A stretch of 27,017 nt of DNA from the NCBI GenBank assembly GCA_020829485.1, contig JAIVFU010000085.1:1-27017 (forward strand), written 5' to 3'. The notes under the pieces are model-generated. The model made no database searches, was not told the origin of the DNA, and saw nothing but the letters and a program-made list of their open reading frames with translations. This document shows positions 16,184 to 24,612 of the stretch, in pieces; the first letter of the stretch is position 1; each line of letters opens with the position of its first letter. Source of the stretch: Nostoc sp. CHAB 5834 (GTDB lineage Bacteria > Cyanobacteriota > Cyanobacteriia > Cyanobacteriales > Nostocaceae). The position numbers were made by a program, and so were the translations under genes.

Positions 16184-16993
16184 CTAACATAGAATCAACT
16201 TGTAGTGACATATTGCTTGCAACCAGCGAATTGGTTTTTGGAGAAACTCTACTGGAGACATCAGAATGCAAGGAACCCCTAAATATAAGGGTTGCAACAC
16301 ATTTCCAATGAGTCCCATGTCATGAAAAACAGGCAACCAACCAACAACAATAGTTTTATCTGTATGTCCGAAAGCTTTTTCGATCATCCGCTCGTTATGC
16401 ATCAGATTACCATGAGTGATCATCACTCCTTTTGGTGTCCCTGTAGAACCGGATGTGTACTGGAGGAAAGCTAGGGTATTGCCGTTGAGTTCTTGTGGTT
16501 GCCATGCTTGCGTTACATCACTACTCAAATCATCTGTAGCTAGCGAATGCAATCCAGAAATTTCTGAATCCTCTTGATTAAAGCTAGTCTGGAGACTATG
16601 CAAAAGAGATGTGGAAGTAAGTAAAATCTTGGCTTGGGCATCTGCTGCTATTGCCTGCAACCTAGATAACTTTTGATTTCGTCTGGGTGGATATGCAGGA
16701 ACAGCAACAACGCCAGCATATAAACATCCCAAGAAAGCAGCAATAAAATCTAGACCCGGTTGATATAGAAGTAAAGCACGTTCACCGACAAGATTTAGAG
16801 ACTGGAGACTAGCTGCGATCGCTTGTGCTTGCAGATGTAGCTCTTTATAAGTCAACGATACTGCTTCTGTTTCTGTACTTTGTAAAAAAATATAAGCTTT
16901 CTGCTCAGGTTGATTTTGTACTCTGTAATTCAGCAATTCAACTAACGTTGAAAAATCGTATTGGGTTATCAAACTATTGGAATAAGTACCCAT
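16184..16993 (-). pseudogene. Fatty acyl-AMP ligase (FAAL), C-terminally truncated
   Basis: The 269-residue frame starts with AGAGGT nine bases before the ATG. It has the FAAL-typical PAYPPRRNQKLSRLQAIAADA segment and the ATP-binding motif YTSGSTGTPKGVMITHGNL, then VVGWLPVFHDMGLIGNVLQP. FAALs are normally close to 580 residues. Here family sequence stops after WLQAICHYK, four unrelated residues and a stop follow, and no downstream frame restores the rest. Lost are the A5-A10 motifs, the FAAL-specific insertion and the C-terminal lid. The enzyme should make acyl-AMP and load the ACP encoded just behind it; this version is very unlikely to do so. The cluster would need a ligase elsewhere. Confidence 0.85.
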
Positions 16994-17127
16994 TAAATGT
17001 ACCTCTACACTATTACAGACAGTTATCTTTGCCGGGCAATATTAAACTTGTTCCTCAAATCTGTACTTTTAGCATTTTTAATTTTTTTAGAGTGACTATT
17101 TTTTGCTACTACGCCAATTTATTCATA

Positions 17128-17331
17128 ACTTACGCATTGACAAATGAGACAATAAGTGAGGTGGTGAGAACGAGAAAAGAATAAGCGATCGCTAGCAGTA
17201 GGGGACTGGAAAGATAGATAATTTACACTGTCTCTATTGAGGGCATGGACAATCAGAGTAACTACCAAGCGAAACTAGATTTAAGCTTACGCAGCTAGTG
17301 TTTAGGGAATGAAACACTAGGTTGCGTAAGT
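17128..17331. mobile_element. Candidate 204-bp MITE or IS remnant
   Basis: ACTTACGCA at 17128-17136 and TGCGTAAGT at 17323-17331 are perfect 9-base terminal inverted repeats. A third copy of CTTACGCA begins the inner hairpin at 17286. No transposase frame is inside. The ACTTACGCA end is an end motif I associate with small mobile repeats in Nostoc-type genomes. Target duplications were not clear. Confidence 0.45.
17286..17330 (-). terminator. Long hairpin downstream of the RTX gene
   Basis: CTTACGCA(G)CTAGTGTTT pairs with AAACACTAG(G)TTGCGTAAG around an 8-base loop, with one small bulge. It starts 15 bases behind the RTX stop. No clear T-run follows on the minus strand, so termination would depend on the strong stem; the stem could also be the end of a mobile element. 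Confidence 0.5.
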
Positions 17332-17344
17332 CATCATTTTGATT

Positions 17345-20300
17345 CTAAGCAGTAGCAAAATCAAACCGATCAAGAGTGTTCGCTTGAACTCCAACTAGGG
17401 TAGCCAAGAGTACCTCACTATTAAAGCGGATAAAGGTATCATTAGCGTTAGCGCCAGTACCTTGAACAATGCTCAGTTGCTTAAATTCCAGATTATCTGT
17501 TAACAACAGATAATCCTGACTCTTGACAAAATTGTAAATAATGTCACTGCCAGCACCAGAAGCAAGGACGAATTCGTCTATACCAACGCCACCATACAGT
17601 GTATCTTGACCGAATCCGCCGTCGAGGAGAGAGTTCGCATCCCCGGCGATGAGCAAGTCATTACCGTTGCCACCTAAGAGGATATCTTTATCAGGTTCTC
17701 CTAAGATAAAACCGATATTTGTTAAATTACCACCATAGAGTGTGTCTTCACCGTCACCACCTCTTAAGTAATCAGAGCCAACTCCTCCAATTACGAGATC
17801 ATTACCACCGCCACCGTTGAGGTAGTCATCGCCAGTACCGCCATTAAGGGTATCCTTGCCAGTACCGTAGGAGTCGTATTCTTCACCGTTGTAGCCGTCG
17901 CTGTTGACAAAGCCACTACCAAAATCTCCATAGAGGAAGTCATCTCCATCACCACCGATGATGTTGTCATCACCAAACCCACCTTCTAAGTAATCATTGC
18001 CAGTACCGCCGTCAAGTAAATCGTTATTACCATTGCCGTAGCCATTGCCTTCACCCACGACAAGCTTAATCTCGCTGTAGGGTACATCGCCATAGAGGAA
18101 ATCGTTTCCTTGACCACCTGTAAGTATATCGCTGCCAAAGCCGCCTTCTGAGTAATCATCACCATCACCAGCATCAATGGTGTCGTTACCACCGACGAAA
18201 ATCAGGTCATTTTGAGTACCAGTGATTAGGTCATCACCGAAGAGTTGGTCGTTACCTTCGTTGCCATAGAGTAAGTCATTGCCATAGTTGCCATAAACGT
18301 TGTCATTGCCTGCACCGCCTTTGAGAGTATCGTTGCCGCCAGCGTAGCTTTGACCTACAACAAAGGGAGTATCGCCATAGAGATAATCGTCGCCATCACC
18401 ACCTTCGAGGCTATCTTTGCCAAGTCCACCTTCTAGGTAGTCATTGTCAGTACCACCATTGAGATAGTCATCACCATTGCGACCGTAGAGTTGGTCTTTG
18501 CCACTAGCACCATAGAGTACATCACTACCAGTACCGCCATCGAGAAGGTCGTTACCTGCTTGACCGAAGAGGCGATCGTCACCGTCTTGGCCATAAAGGT
18601 TATCGTCATCTTCTCCACCATCTAAGAAATCACTACCAATGCCACCATAAAGGAAGTCTCTACCTTGGCGACCGTAGAGTTCATCATTGCCGTCATTGCC
18701 GTAGAGCAAGTCATCGCCAACACCACCATCGAGGAAATCGTTGCCAGCTTGACCGCTGAGATGGTCATCGCCCTGCTCACCAAAGAGGCGATCCTTGCCA
18801 TCACCACCAAATAGTTCGTCGTTACCGTCGCCTCCTTTGATTTGGTCATCGCCAGCTTGCCCGTATAGGGTATCTTTTCCGCCTCCTCCGAAGAGTTCGT
18901 CATTGCCGGCTCCTCCTTCTAGATAGTCATTGCCCTGAGAACTGAGGAATGGATCGCTGTCACCGTAGATTTGATCGTTACCATCTCCACCATATAGTGA
19001 GTCATTATCTGCACCACCATTGAGATAGTCATCACCAGCCTCACCATAGAGAATATCTGCACCGGGTTGACCGAAAAAGTTATTGTCATCACCAAGGATC
19101 TGATCGTTGCCAGTGCCGCCATATAGGGTGTCTTCGTTGTCGCCCCCTTCTAGATAGTCTACGCCAGCACCACCGTAGAGTAAGTCTTTACCTTGACGAC
19201 CATAAAGCTGGTCTTTTCCGTCTTCGCCGTAGAGTATGTCATTATCAGCGCCACCATCTAGGAGGTCATCACCACCATTACCGTAGATTGTGTCAATGCC
19301 GTTTTCTCCATAAAGTTGATCGTTGCCGATGACTTGACCTTCTCTAAGCTGATTTTTGCTGTTATCTCCCAAAATTAGGTCGTTGCCATCGCCGCCGAAA
19401 ATGCGATCGTTACCGCTTTTACCTTCTAACGTGTCTTGCCCGGCTTCACCGGAGATTAAGTCATTGCCACCCAATCCAACGATCTCGTTGTTGCCATTGT
19501 CACCTTGAAGATTATCGTCGAATTCTGAACCTTCTAAGTTTTCAATGTTTGTGAGTACATCTCCCTTAGCATCTCCGGCTGTGCCTTTGCCATCTTTGAG
19601 ACTGACTACTACCCCACTATCTGAGTTGAAATAAGAAGCTGTATCTACGCCTAGAAAACCAAATACGGTGGTGCCAAATACACCACCATCAATCGTATCA
19701 GCACCTTTACCGCCAACGATGAAGTCATCATCGTTATCACCTCTGATGACATCGTTACCATCTTCACCAAAGAGAATGTCGTTTCCGCTACCACCTGATA
19801 CTGTGTCATTACCAGCACCCGCGTAGATCGAGTTATTTTTGTTGTCGCCTGTGAGGTCATCATTAAAGGCGGAACCAATGATATTCTCAATGCTGTTGAG
19901 TACGTCAATGCTACCAAAACCGTCAAAGGCAATGCCCAAAGATAAGTTAACTGTTACTCCCTTGCCTTTGCCGTCACTACTGGAGTCACGGCGGTAGCTA
20001 ACGGTATCAATGCCATCACCACCATCTAAGACATCAAAGCCAGCATTACCAATCAGTAAGTCGTTACCGTTTAAACCTTCGATCACATTAGTTTCGGCGT
20101 TACCGATCAAAATGTCATCAAAACCGGAACCAACGATGTTTTCTAAATTTCTCAGGGTATCTGTGTTGCCATATCCATCGAAGGCAGTACCGTCAGTAAT
20201 TCCAAATGCTGGTTCTAGGTCGGTTGGTATGGATTTTCCATTGATATGTTCTATGTGGACTGTTCCACCAGGGTTTGAGTAATTGTTAGTTTCATCGATG

Positions 20301-21688
20301 TTGACTGTCACACCGCCTGGCGAGGTAACATAAAGCACGGTATCAAAGTCTTGACTACCATCTCTCTCTTCTCCGCCATCGATGAAATCGTTGCCTGCGT
20401 CACCGGATATTATGTCAATGCCAGCACCACCATTGATGGTATCGTTACCTGGATTGTCAATTTTTGGAACACCAGGCACTTGGTTAAACAATTGTTGCAC
20501 TTGTTCTACTGCCGACCCCAGTGCTGCTGGCGTTAAAAACTTAGACAAGAAACTGATCAACTGAGTTTGATTCAGGGGTACTAAATAGTCGCCCCCAATG
20601 ATATCAATCCCATCTCCACCATTGATAATGTCAGCACCAGCACCACCAATTAGGACATCAGTACCATCGTTGCCGTTGATGTTATCGTTACCACCATCAC
20701 CACTGATGATGTCATTACCAGCACCACCAGAGATTAAATCGTTGCCTTCAAGACCTAAGTCAATAGCAATGGTCTTGCCTTCGCTCACAAAATCAAATCC
20801 CTGTGGCAGCAGGTAGTCACCGAAAATCACATCGTCATCGGCTCCACCATTGATCGTGTCGTCGTTGGCACCACCCAGTATTACGTCATTACCTTCATCG
20901 CCACTGATAATGTCATTACCTGCATCGCCAATGATGATGTCATCACCATTCCCTCCTGATATGGAGTCATTACCTTCCTTTCCCGAACCAATTGGGATCA
21001 CAAAATTACCAAGCTTGACTTTTATCTGGTCAATGCTCCCTGAACCGCCAAAAACCAAAAAACTACCACCACCACCGAAACTACCCGGAATGGAAAACTC
21101 ACCCAAATTCAGGGGGATATTTTGTTGAATAAGATTTGTCAGATAGTCGCCGAATAGAAAATCGTTGCCATCACCGCCATTAATAGTGTCATTACCACCA
21201 CCACCGATAATAATATCTAGTCCGGCATTTCCATTCAGGGAATCGTTACCATCCAATCCATGATCACCAGGGCTAAGAGCATCCCCCAATATGAGATCGA
21301 AACCATCACTAATGTTGTTCCCATTAATAGTGTCATTGCCGCCAAAACCAACAAAAATGTTATTCGGTCCGTCAGGGAGAGGAACATTAAAACTGATTGT
21401 ATCCGTCCTTGTACTCGATGAAAAAAGTGTTGGTATTCTATACCTTACTGAAAAGTTAATGGGGAAAGAAACGGCGGGTTCATTTTGCAGAAAATTTGAT
21501 TCACCATTTCCTACAATAATATCTGGAAGAGAACTAAGACTAATAGGGATCACCGATTCAACATTAGTTTCCGTCTTCCTGATTCTAAAGCCAAATGAGA
21601 ATGGTCCTAATCTTATTCTGAATCTAATCTCGGCACTAATCCTGGCTGCTATCTGTGGTTGTGTTGTCAATAAATCAAATAAAGACAT
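17345..21688 (-). CDS. Large RTX (hemolysin-type calcium-binding repeat) protein
   Basis: A 1447-residue protein with AGGAG nine bases before the ATG. Residues 1 to about 110 are non-repetitive; then RTX nonapeptides of the GGxGxDxUx kind fill almost all of the protein to about 1370, for example GGNGDDIIIGDAGNDIISG. Higher-order blocks such as LDGG.GDDLLYGNDGNDELYG are repeated. Three segments of the FDTVLY..GGVTVNI/IENIIGSxFDD type interrupt the repeats in the first half. The C-terminus (TGANANDTFIRF..LLATLVGVQANTL) is the style of a type I secretion tail in cyanobacterial RTX proteins. It should bind calcium in parallel beta-rolls and be exported, perhaps to the cell surface or S-layer-like coat. 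No ABC exporter, membrane fusion protein or enzyme domain is in the window. There is no N-terminal Sec signal. Confidence 0.92.
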   Translation of the reverse strand: MSLFDLLTTQPQIAARISAEIRFRIRLGPFSFGFRIRKTETNVESVIPISLSSLPDIIVGNGESNFLQNEPAVSFPINFSVRYRIPTLFSSSTRTDTISFNVPLPDGPNNIFVGFGGNDTINGNNISDGFDLILGDALSPGDHGLDGNDSLNGNAGLDIIIGGGGNDTINGGDGNDFLFGDYLTNLIQQNIPLNLGEFSIPGSFGGGGSFLVFGGSGSIDQIKVKLGNFVIPIGSGKEGNDSISGGNGDDIIIGDAGNDIISGDEGNDVILGGANDDTINGGADDDVIFGDYLLPQGFDFVSEGKTIAIDLGLEGNDLISGGAGNDIISGDGGNDNINGNDGTDVLIGGAGADIINGGDGIDIIGGDYLVPLNQTQLISFLSKFLTPAALGSAVEQVQQLFNQVPGVPKIDNPGNDTINGGAGIDIISGDAGNDFIDGGEERDGSQDFDTVLYVTSPGGVTVNIDETNNYSNPGGTVHIEHINGKSIPTDLEPAFGITDGTAFDGYGNTDTLRNLENIVGSGFDDILIGNAETNVIEGLNGNDLLIGNAGFDVLDGGDGIDTVSYRRDSSSDGKGKGVTVNLSLGIAFDGFGSIDVLNSIENIIGSAFNDDLTGDNKNNSIYAGAGNDTVSGGSGNDILFGEDGNDVIRGDNDDDFIVGGKGADTIDGGVFGTTVFGFLGVDTASYFNSDSGVVVSLKDGKGTAGDAKGDVLTNIENLEGSEFDDNLQGDNGNNEIVGLGGNDLISGEAGQDTLEGKSGNDRIFGGDGNDLILGDNSKNQLREGQVIGNDQLYGENGIDTIYGNGGDDLLDGGADNDILYGEDGKDQLYGRQGKDLLYGGAGVDYLEGGDNEDTLYGGTGNDQILGDDNNFFGQPGADILYGEAGDDYLNGGADNDSLYGGDGNDQIYGDSDPFLSSQGNDYLEGGAGNDELFGGGGKDTLYGQAGDDQIKGGDGNDELFGGDGKDRLFGEQGDDHLSGQAGNDFLDGGVGDDLLYGNDGNDELYGRQGRDFLYGGIGSDFLDGGEDDDNLYGQDGDDRLFGQAGNDLLDGGTGSDVLYGASGKDQLYGRNGDDYLNGGTDNDYLEGGLGKDSLEGGDGDDYLYGDTPFVVGQSYAGGNDTLKGGAGNDNVYGNYGNDLLYGNEGNDQLFGDDLITGTQNDLIFVGGNDTIDAGDGDDYSEGGFGSDILTGGQGNDFLYGDVPYSEIKLVVGEGNGYGNGNNDLLDGGTGNDYLEGGFGDDNIIGGDGDDFLYGDFGSGFVNSDGYNGEEYDSYGTGKDTLNGGTGDDYLNGGGGNDLVIGGVGSDYLRGGDGEDTLYGGNLTNIGFILGEPDKDILLGGNGNDLLIAGDANSLLDGGFGQDTLYGGVGIDEFVLASGAGSDIIYNFVKSQDYLLLTDNLEFKQLSIVQGTGANANDTFIRFNSEVLLATLVGVQANTLDRFDFATA

Positions 21689-21837
21689 GATTGAATCTCC
21701 TAAAAAACGTGATTAAAATTTCAAAGCTCATTCTCTTTTCGTTTTCCAAATATATTTACCAAAGCCAGAACCACCAAGACCCTTGATAAGTGTACATTAA
21801 CAAACCCGCGTCCTCTTACAAAGAATCAAGCTAGCAA

Positions 21838-22143
21838 GTACTGTATGGTGAGCGGACTGTGGTTTACGATTACGCTGACCTGAATGAAATTGCCCTTGCC
21901 TGGAGCATTTCGATTCATAAAAGCCAAGGCTCAGAATATCCGGTGATAGTTCTGCCAATCTATATGCAGCACTATATGATGTTGACCCGGAACCTGTTTT
22001 ACACCGGGCTGACCCGTGCCAAGAAATTAGCGATCGTGGTTGGAGCAAAAAAAGCAATATCTCTGGCGGTGCGCTCTACTGATGACCAACGGCGGTACAC
22101 AAGGTTACAGCAGAGGTTACTTCAGGCAGGACTGAATTGTTAA
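21838..22143 (+). pseudogene. C-terminal fragment of a RecD/UvrD-type helicase
   Basis: The frame VLYGERTVVYDYADLNEIAL and the following WSISIHKSQGSEYPVIVLP and MLTRNLFYTGLTRAKKLAIV are the last motifs (V and VI) of SF1B RecD2-like helicases. A TAG at 21832 closes the frame immediately upstream, and the N-terminal helicase motifs (Walker A, DEAD-like) are absent. No other helicase part is present in the window. The fragment is therefore the leftover of a gene of several hundred residues more. It lies divergently from the RTX gene, whose promoter must be in the 150 bases between them. Confidence 0.85.
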
Positions 22144-22216
22144 AAATAAAAAAGTTTATTGAATTATTTGATTTATACTTTTAAATCCCCTGGTTTAAAA
22201 AAGTTGAAAAGTTTGT

Positions 22217-22915
22217 ATGTCCAGCCTGAGTTCAGACATGGTTCGCATCTATTTGCAAGAAATTGGTCAGTATCCTTTATTGAAGCCAGAGGAAGAAATC
22301 GCTTATGGTAGACAGGTACAAGAAATGATTGCCATTGAGCAATCTAAAAATGAACTCACTCAACAGCTAGACCGTGAACCAACAATGACAGAATTAGCCA
22401 ACGCTGTTGAAAAAACCGAAGCACAAATCCGAGCAGCACTACACCTTGGTCAAAAGGCTAAACAAAAAATGGTGACAGCTAACCTGCGACTAGTGGTTTC
22501 TGTTGCCAAGAAATACCAGAACCGCAATTTGGAATTTTTAGATTTGATCCAAGAAGGAGCAATCGGGTTACAAAGGGGTATAGAAAAATTTGATCCCAAC
22601 CGGGGGTATAAGCTATCAACCTACGTCTACTGGTGGATTCGTCAGGAGATTACACGCGCTATAGCAGAACAATCGCGCACTATTAGATTGCCTGTTCATC
22701 TCACTGAAATACTTACCAAAATTAAGAAAGTACAGCGAGAAAGCTTTCAAAAACTCGGTCGTCATGCCACTGCTGAAGAAATAGCATCAGCATTAAACCT
22801 CAGTAAAGATAAGCTTCGAGAATATCTCACGGCTTCTCGCACAGCCATTTCTTTAAATAAACAAGTCGGAGATGAAAAAGAGACAGAATTGGGCGAAATG
22901 CCATTTTACCCATAG
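22217..22915 (+). pseudogene. Group 2-like sigma-70 factor lacking region 4
   Basis: The 232-residue frame has region 1.2 (DMVRIYLQEIGQYPLL, residues 7-22), the core-binding and -10-recognition region 2 (residues 85-162, with NLRLVVSVAKKYQNR and STYVYWWIRQEITRAI), and region 3 (about 165-215). Family sequence ends at ELGEM near residue 228, then PFYP and stop. Cyanobacterial group 2 sigma factors are about 320 residues, so the whole -35-binding region 4 is missing. The breakpoint at about 22898-22905 is shared with the SDR gene on the other strand. It could act as a dominant competitor for core polymerase if expressed, but is more likely a dead fragment. A -10-like TATACT lies about 40 bases upstream. 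Confidence 0.85.
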
Positions 22916-23417
22916 CATAAGGGGCGAGACCACTGAGTGCATATTGCTGATAAATAGCTCTATCCGAAGTTGTAAGCACAATCCGTCCGTAGTTTTGCTG
23001 TTTCATAATCGGAAAGGCGGCTTGAGCTAACCACGTTGGCGCTTCTATGTTGATGTTGATGGCACGTTGTAGAAAATCAGGTGTCAGGTCTTGGATTGAT
23101 TCATAAGCAACCCAGCCAGCATTGTGGATCAAGATATCGAGGCGATCGAACTTTAAGAGGGTCATTTCTACCAGGCTGCGGCAGTTGTCTCGACTATCCA
23201 GGAGTACATCGCTGGCGATCGCAACTCCACCAGCTTTGCGAATGTTGCTGGCGACATCAGCCGCCACCATTGGATCGAAACCAGTCCCCTCTTTGTTAAC
23301 GCCTGCATCATGGATTACAACTCGCGCCCCTCTTTCTGCCAACAGACGGGCATAAGCTGCTCCTAAACCGCGTCCACTGCCTGTAATAACGGCTACTTGA
23401 TCATCAAGTCGAATCAT
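22827..23417 (-). pseudogene. SDR oxidoreductase truncated just after the catalytic Tyr-x3-Lys
   Basis: The 196-residue frame has TGSGRGLG (residues 12-19), HNAG, the catalytic Ser in VLTTSD and YAMGKMA near residue 173, as in multifunctional-enzyme-type 3-hydroxyacyl dehydrogenases. After GKMA family sequence stops; the last 23 residues are antisense to the sigma factor. The C-terminal part, which forms substrate-binding helices, is therefore replaced. A strong ribosome site (AGGAGAGAGG) precedes the ATG. The gene is divergent from the LysR regulator, the usual arrangement for a LysR-controlled target. It is probably not functional. Confidence 0.82.
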
Positions 23418-23555
23418 TTGCCTCTCTCCTGACTGAAATCCTGAATTTGAGTGGGCGTAAGCACCATCTCATGACTTGCTCAAAGTTGGCTACCGGCGTT
23501 CGCCTCTGCATGGCTATCTGTATAGAGTTCATTTGTTTTCTCCAATACAAAAGCG

Positions 23556-23571
23556 ATGAGACGCGCCTCAT
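23556..23571. promoter_or_regulatory. 16-bp near-perfect palindrome, candidate operator
   Basis: ATGAGACGCGCCTCAT: the two halves ATGAGACG and CGCCTCAT are reverse complements except one base. It lies in the SDR/LysR intergenic region. Confidence 0.4.
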
Positions 23572-23602
23572 ATTTCTTACGATAGGAGACAGTTATGTGA
23601 CT

Positions 23603-23620
23603 GTCCAATATATATTTGAC
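23603..23620. promoter_or_regulatory. 18-bp AT-rich dyad, candidate LysR binding site
   Basis: GTCCAATATATATTTGAC is an 18-base dyad with one mismatched pair. It lies about 30 bases before the LysR ATG, a place where LysR proteins often bind to control themselves and the divergent gene. It also overlaps a possible -10 element (TATATT). Confidence 0.4.
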
Positions 23621-23650
23621 TAAGATTAATAGGTTAGACATATAAGTGTG

Positions 23651-24556
23651 ATGGAACTACGGCATCTGCACTACTTCATTGCGGTGGCTGAGGAACTACA
23701 CTTTAGTCGAGCAGCAAAGCGGTTGCACATTTCCCAACCCCCGCTCAGTCAGCAGATTCGCGGTTTGGAAGATGAACTAGGAGTCAAGCTGTTTGAGAGA
23801 ACGAAGCGGCAAGTGCAGCTTACTGAAGCAGGCAAAGTGTTTTTAGAGCGCTCCTATCTGGTGTTAGAGCAACTCGAACAGGCGATCGAAGTGACACAAC
23901 GGGTAGAGCGGGGTGAGGTTGGACGGTTGGCGATCGGGTTTGTTGGATCTGCAACGTATACCGTACTGCCAGATATTTTAAGTGTCTTTCGAGAACAGTT
24001 TCCTGCTGTAGAACTGCGATTGCATGAACTGACGACGCAAGAGCAAATTCAAGCTCTGCATCACAAACAGGTTGATGTCGGCATTGTTCGTTCTGCCATC
24101 ATTGAGCCAGGGCTAAGTATGGAATGCGTTTTGCAAGAATCATTGGTATTGGCGTTGCCACAAACCCATCCGCTCTCTGCACAGGCTAAAGTGTCTCTCT
24201 GTGCTTTGGCAGATGAATTATTTATCCTATTTCCTGCCAAAATGGGGCCCATCTTTTACGAGCAGATTATTAACATTTGTCAAGAAGCTGGATTTCGTCC
24301 GAAAGTTGCTCAGGAGGCAGTTCAGATGCAAACTATCATCGGCTTGGTTGCAGCAGGACTGGGCATCGCTTTGGTTCCCGCCTCCTTGCAAAATTTCCAC
24401 AGAAGCGGAGTTACTTACAGACCTTTACAAGAGCAGACACCTAAGACCGGACTTTATCTTGCTTGGCGGCAGCATGATTCCTCTCCAGTAATAAGAGCAT
24501 TTCTCAGCTTGGCACAGAAAACGACGCAATGGGAGTCAAATCGTGATGATAGGTGA
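23651..24556 (+). CDS. LysR-family transcriptional regulator (BenM/CatM-like)
   Basis: A 301-residue protein from the ATG at 23651 (a GTG one codon earlier is also open; neither has a strong ribosome site). Residues 1-60 are the winged HTH: MELRHLHYFIAVAEELHFSR, AAKRLHISQPPLSQQI, LEDELG..LFERTKR. Residues about 90-295 are the effector domain, with VGRLAIGFVGSA and GLVAAGLGIALVPAS. The sequence style is that of CatM/BenM, which respond to small acids, but the effector here is unknown. It is divergent from the truncated SDR gene, its most likely target, so it may have lost its function. It converges with the methyltransferase that ends at 24613. Confidence 0.9.
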   Translation: MELRHLHYFIAVAEELHFSRAAKRLHISQPPLSQQIRGLEDELGVKLFERTKRQVQLTEAGKVFLERSYLVLEQLEQAIEVTQRVERGEVGRLAIGFVGSATYTVLPDILSVFREQFPAVELRLHELTTQEQIQALHHKQVDVGIVRSAIIEPGLSMECVLQESLVLALPQTHPLSAQAKVSLCALADELFILFPAKMGPIFYEQIINICQEAGFRPKVAQEAVQMQTIIGLVAAGLGIALVPASLQNFHRSGVTYRPLQEQTPKTGLYLAWRQHDSSPVIRAFLSLAQKTTQWESNRDDR

Positions 24557-24612
24557 GCAGTTCTAGAGATCAATTACCTCACCTGCGGAGCCTCCAAGTA
24601 CTGTATTAAGAT

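Larger units (their letters stand above)
16994..17344. other. 351-bp spacer between ligase fragment and RTX gene
   Basis: No gene is supported. The spacer contains an upstream region for the ligase gene with an 11-base dyad TTGCCGGGCAA at 17029-17039, the candidate MITE at 17128-17331 and the hairpin at 17286-17330. One HIP1 octamer (GCGATCGC) lies near 17185. Confidence 0.5.
23418..23650. promoter_or_regulatory. Divergent SDR/LysR control region
   Basis: This 233-base region must hold both promoters. It contains two dyads listed separately (23556-23571 and 23603-23620), which would be natural regulator sites. No small gene was seen. Confidence 0.5.

Noticed and set aside
16994..17060. Promoter for the ligase gene (TTGCCC ... 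TGTAAT)
   Set aside because: Spacing is acceptable but both hexamers are poor matches, so I did not list it as a feature.
17791..19932. Several minus-strand open frames rich in Met, Thr and Ser within the RTX gene
   Set aside because: They are other-frame translations of the nonapeptide repeats, with no ribosome sites or family features.
17345..21688. RTX protein as CylK, the alkylating cyclophane-forming enzyme
   Set aside because: CylK combines a calcium-binding part with a beta-propeller. This protein is RTX repeats nearly throughout, with no propeller-like domain, and no type III PKS to make the resorcinol substrate is present.
17345..21688. CRISPR-like or tandem DNA repeat array
   Set aside because: The periodicity is 27 bases and comes from protein nonapeptides; there are no identical repeats with unique spacers.
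20010..21716. Plus-strand Pro/Ser-rich open frames antisense to the RTX gene
   Set aside because: They mirror the Gly/Asp repeat codons of the RTX gene and have no independent support.
21797..22057. Minus-strand frame opposite the helicase fragment
   Set aside because: The plus strand has clear helicase motifs; the antisense frame has none.
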